From positions 1,054,001-1,118,000 of the forward strand of contig NZ_CP021874.1 in NCBI RefSeq assembly GCF_002197645.1: a stretch of DNA of 64,000 nt, given 5' to 3'. The first letter of the stretch is position 1, and the number at the start of each line of letters is the position of its first letter. Shown in pieces: positions 63,158 to 64,000 of this stretch. The notes below the pieces were generated by a model. It was not told where the DNA came from. It made no database searches and saw only the letters and a list, made by a program, of their open reading frames with translations. A program made the position numbers and the translations under genes. This DNA comes from Enterococcus wangshanyuanii (GTDB lineage: Bacteria > Bacillota > Bacilli > Lactobacillales > Enterococcaceae).

Positions 63158-63586
63158 TTAAATTTTATTGCCAGCGCTGTCTAAATAATTTTGTAAAATC
63201 ATGACTGCGGCTACTTTATCGATAACTTTCTTTCTCTTCGCTCTAGATGCATTGGCTTGTTCGATCAGCATACGTTCTGCTTGAACAGTAGTCAAACGTT
63301 CATCCTGATAGCTAACTGGGAGCCCAAACAGCTCTTCGATTTTTTTGCCATAAGCCATTGATGCTTCTGCTCTTGGCCCGATCGAATTATTCATGTTTTT
63401 CGGCAGACCAACGACAAAACGGGTCACTTCGTATTCTTTCACCAGCTCTGCTAATCGTTCAAAGCCGAATTCTTCCTGTTCTTCGTTGATTCGAATGATT
63501 TCTACGCCTTGGGCTGTCCAACCCAATAGATCACTGACAGCAACTCCAACGGTTCTAGAACCGACATCCAGTCCCATCACTCTCAT
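63158..63586 (-). CDS. yqgF: YqgF/RuvX, putative pre-16S rRNA nuclease
   Basis: The 142-residue RNase H-fold protein has [18 protein letters not shown] (catalytic Asp6), [10 protein letters not shown] and [15 protein letters not shown], with the conserved Asp near residue 119 region ([18 protein letters not shown]). Bacillus and E. coli members process 16S rRNA 5' ends; older names call it a Holliday junction resolvase. It overlaps ireB by 4 bases. Confidence 0.95.
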   Translation of the reverse strand: MRVMGLDVGSRTVGVAVSDLLGWTAQGVEIIRINEEQEEFGFERLAELVKEYEVTRFVVGLPKNMNNSIGPRAEASMAYGKKIEELFGLPVSYQDERLTTVQAERMLIEQANASRAKRKKVIDKVAAVMILQNYLDSAGNKI

Positions 63587-63852
63587 CGAAGCGTGATACC
63601 ATGATTAGATAAGTAAAATTTAACCAGCTCTTCCATGATTTCATCCCGTTCGTGACGACGAATCAAATTTCGAGCGTCCTGATAACGAGGAATGTAGGCC
63701 GGGTCTCCTGAAAGCAAATAGCCCACAATCTGATTGATTGGATTATATCCTTTCTCTTCTAAAGCCTTGTACACAGTTGCCAGAGTCTCACTTACTTCTT
63801 TCTTGCGACTGTCATCAAAATCAAAACGTACAGTTTCATCTGTAAAACCCAT
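63583..63852 (-). CDS. ireB: IreB family regulatory phosphoprotein
   Basis: This 89-residue protein begins [20 protein letters not shown]; Thr4 and Thr7 match the residues phosphorylated by the kinase IreK in E. faecalis, where IreB lowers cephalosporin resistance. Typical UPF0297 length. ATG 63852 follows GTGAGGTGTAGATAA. First gene of its operon. Confidence 0.95.
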   Translation of the reverse strand: MGFTDETVRFDFDDSRKKEVSETLATVYKALEEKGYNPINQIVGYLLSGDPAYIPRYQDARNLIRRHERDEIMEELVKFYLSNHGITLR

Positions 63853-63890
63853 TTATCTACACCTCACTTTTCTTCTATTCATACAGCTTC

Positions 63891-63919
63891 ATTCTACTAA
63901 AAAGTAAGCAAAACTACAA
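63891..63919 (-). promoter_or_regulatory. Predicted promoter of ireB-yqgF-yrzB
   Basis: Minus-strand TTGTAG (63919-63914) and TAGAAT (63896-63891), 17 bases apart. The -35 is weak. Only 80 bases remain to the window edge and I see no gene in them. Confidence 0.5.
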
Positions 63920-64000
63920 ACAAAACTTGATATTTTCACTGATAAATTAAAGATTTCCTTTAATTTGATGGAAAAACTCTGATGATTATCCAGTAAGCCA

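Overview
The window looks like a piece of an Enterococcus chromosome. The support is a low-GC Firmicute gene complement, strong AGGAGG-type ribosome binding sites, an IreB/YqgF/DUF1292 cluster, an rimP-nusA-ylxR-ylxQ-infB-rbfA operon, an hrcA-grpE-dnaK-dnaJ operon with CIRCE operators, a SagA/SalB-like secreted protein, and an ethanolamine (eut) locus of the E. faecalis type with a cobalamin riboswitch and EutVW/ANTAR control. I do not assign a species.

Layout. (1) About 1-6080 is one end of a prophage or related integrative element. It has small early-type genes on the minus strand, an XRE repressor, an Rgg-like regulator beside a divergent 17-residue hydrophobic peptide ORF, a complete Fst-type type I toxin-antitoxin locus, and a large serine integrase that ends next to an intact tRNA-Leu(GAG) and a broken second tRNA-Leu 5' end. 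(2) 6.3-12.6 kb holds chromosomal housekeeping genes: two flavin-reductase-like PNPOx proteins, a DUF218 protein, SprT, Tex, a PPP-type phosphatase and an EVE protein. (3) 12.7-31.8 kb is a large ethanolamine catabolism locus on the minus strand. Transcription runs eutG-eutS-eutV-eutW-eutA-eutB-eutC-eutL-BMC-eutE-eutM-pduL-(TIGR02536-like)-eutN-eutH-eutQ. A second promoter unit then carries a putative ECF cobalamin transporter, a DUF4430 lipoprotein, eutP and a PduO-type adenosyltransferase. Three leader regions contain paired hairpins with A1/G4 hexaloops, the known EutV ANTAR target, and the first is preceded by a cobalamin riboswitch. (4) 31.8-51.2 kb holds a WYL regulator, the heat-shock operon, hemW, a GDPD membrane protein, ribF, truB, a SalB-like protein, the translation/transcription operon rimP-rbfA and rnhC. 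(5) 51.3-59.4 kb holds a GH3 glycosidase, an M-box (magnesium) riboswitch followed by an LCP protein and two SEDS (FtsW/RodA) proteins, and a carboxylesterase lipoprotein. (6) 59.4-64 kb holds an LXG type VII effector cassette (two small helical partners, toxin, putative immunity protein) inserted between the 3' end of the DUF1292 gene and a duplicated remnant of that 3' end, followed by DUF1292, yqgF and ireB.

How the genes work together. The eut locus is a self-contained module. Ethanolamine enters (EutH) and EutBC splits it inside a shell (EutS, EutL, EutM, EutN, second BMC). Acetaldehyde goes to acetyl-CoA (EutE) and acetyl phosphate (PduL), or to ethanol (EutG). EutA and the adenosyltransferase maintain the AdoCbl cofactor, and the ECF transporter probably imports cobalamin. 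Expression is gated by ethanolamine (EutW/EutV) and by AdoCbl (riboswitch).

Points I consider most worth following are the prophage Rgg/short-peptide pair, the M-box in front of a cell-wall synthesis cassette with a ribosome-site hairpin and a 39-codon ORF, the repeat-flanked LXG cassette, and the ANTAR hairpin pair at the 5' end of the cobalamin-transport transcript.
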